DNA of 64,000 nt from Variovorax paradoxus (GTDB lineage: Bacteria; Pseudomonadota; Gammaproteobacteria; Burkholderiales; Burkholderiaceae_C): positions 2,235,001 to 2,299,000 of the forward strand of contig NZ_CP045644.1 of the NCBI RefSeq assembly GCF_009498455.1, written 5' to 3'. A program made the position numbers and the translations under genes. Shown here one piece after another: positions 63,448 through 64,000 of this stretch (its first letter is position 1; every line of letters starts with the position of its first letter). Below the pieces are notes generated by a model. That model was not told the origin of the DNA. It did not search any database and saw nothing but the letters and a program-made list of their open reading frames with translations.

Positions 63448-64000
63448 ATGCCAGAGAAACCTCATCCAACACTGCTTGATCGAAGCGAGGCCCGAGCACA
63501 AATTGCGGCTAATTTTGGCTCACAGATGGAAACTCTACGTGATGTTGCCAACTACGGGTCGAACTTGATCGTTCGTGCTTTCGTATCCAGCCCACGAGAT
63601 ATGACTGCCATCGTGACCTGCTACGTTTTTCTCAAGCAGATAGTCGCGATGGTTGATGCTGTGCACGTTTTACTTTCAGAGGGGGCGGGCTATGCCAGTC
63701 ATCTTCCTGCGCGCAGCGCATTTGAGGCGTCCCTGTACCTCCACTATGTGATTGAAAACGACAGCGAGCGGCGAGCGAGGCGCTACTACGTTGCGGACAT
63801 TCGAGAGCAGCAGGGTTGGGCCCGCAAACTGATCGCTGGCACGCCAGAGGCTGAGGGACTGGAAGAGCTGCGTAAATCGATCAACCTGGAATCGTTTTTG
63901 GGTAACCCCGAAAACACTGCGGTGGCAAATGCGATGCTACAAGACGCGGCCCGTGTACTGGGCCAGCCGGAGTTCCTTGCAATAGACGCCGAATTCGATG
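63448..64000 (+). CDS. DUF5677-family protein (3' end outside window)
   Basis: An open frame of 184 codons to the window edge in AT-richer DNA. RSAFEASLYLHYVIEN and ERRARRYYVAD match DUF5677, a helical family of unknown function found in accessory regions. The first ATG is at 63448, without a good ribosome-binding site. A GAGGAG lies upstream at an ideal distance from AAGTCTGAAAAG, in frame, where an ATG might be expected instead of AAG. Confidence 0.65.
   Translation, partial: MPEKPHPTLLDRSEARAQIAANFGSQMETLRDVANYGSNLIVRAFVSSPRDMTAIVTCYVFLKQIVAMVDAVHVLLSEGAGYASHLPARSAFEASLYLHYVIENDSERRARRYYVADIREQQGWARKLIAGTPEAEGLEELRKSINLESFLGNPENTAVANAMLQDAARVLGQPEFLAIDAEFD

Overview
The window looks like chromosomal DNA from a high-GC betaproteobacterium of the Comamonadaceae, most likely Variovorax or a close relative. 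That placement is an inference from the protein style, the 5S and 23S sequences, the many Bug and CaiB-type catabolic genes and the typical Comamonadaceae intergenic palindromes. No tRNA, CRISPR array or intact insertion sequence was seen. Most of the window is ordinary housekeeping and catabolic DNA. Three short, visibly AT-richer islands interrupt it.

Layout. 1-3210: the end of an rRNA operon (23S lacking about 47 bases at its 5' end, then 5S and terminators). 3231-9490: a metallo-beta-lactamase fold hydrolase, an acyl-CoA ligase, and a phenylalanine/tyrosine block (phenylalanine 4-hydroxylase, a PheC-like cyclohexadienyl dehydratase lipoprotein, 4-hydroxyphenylpyruvate dioxygenase) with a divergent Lrp regulator. 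9600-23704: envelope and core genes (GNAT, corC-lnt, chrA, secreted asparaginase, PAP2 phosphatase, metallophosphoesterase, lipid kinase, glyQ-glyS-gmhB-plsC, YgjP-like metallopeptidase). 23705-24452 is gene-free and holds a nested inverted repeat. 24453-28624 (minus strand): RhlG-like reductase, RluA-type pseudouridine synthase, a leucine-rich-repeat protein kinase and an MBL hydrolase. A LiuR-like MerR regulator diverges across a perfect 20-bp palindrome and is followed by carbonic anhydrase, aceK, thiolase, M20 peptidase, acyl-CoA dehydrogenase and a phosphoesterase.

36395-39400 is the most unusual region. It carries a C4-type antisense RNA, recognised here by its complete a1b1 - b'a' - a2b2 target architecture, controlling a small protein. 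A two-gene overlapping pair follows (a RusA-like nuclease, and a PD-(D/E)XK nuclease with a HEPN-like RxxxxH motif), then a protein that may have an OGG-type DNA glycosylase fold. All three look like nucleic-acid enzymes, so this is a candidate uncharacterised defence or mobile module.

39536-43780 holds ychJ, a TPP riboswitch with thiC, a HAD phosphatase and a thioredoxin. 43973-45016 is a lone Apea-like HEPN protein. 46356-55614 is the leucine/isovalerate catabolic operon (liuA, acyl-CoA ligase, liuB, liuC, DUF4126, liuD, DUF4349), with an AraC regulator diverging from it and the HMG-CoA lyase placed separately at 62366. The start of liuD is duplicated and lies in the loop of a 17-bp perfect hairpin. 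57056-61893 is an IclR - cupin - Bug - CoA-transferase - acyl-CoA dehydrogenase operon for an unidentified acid. The window ends inside a DUF5677 gene in a third AT-rich patch.
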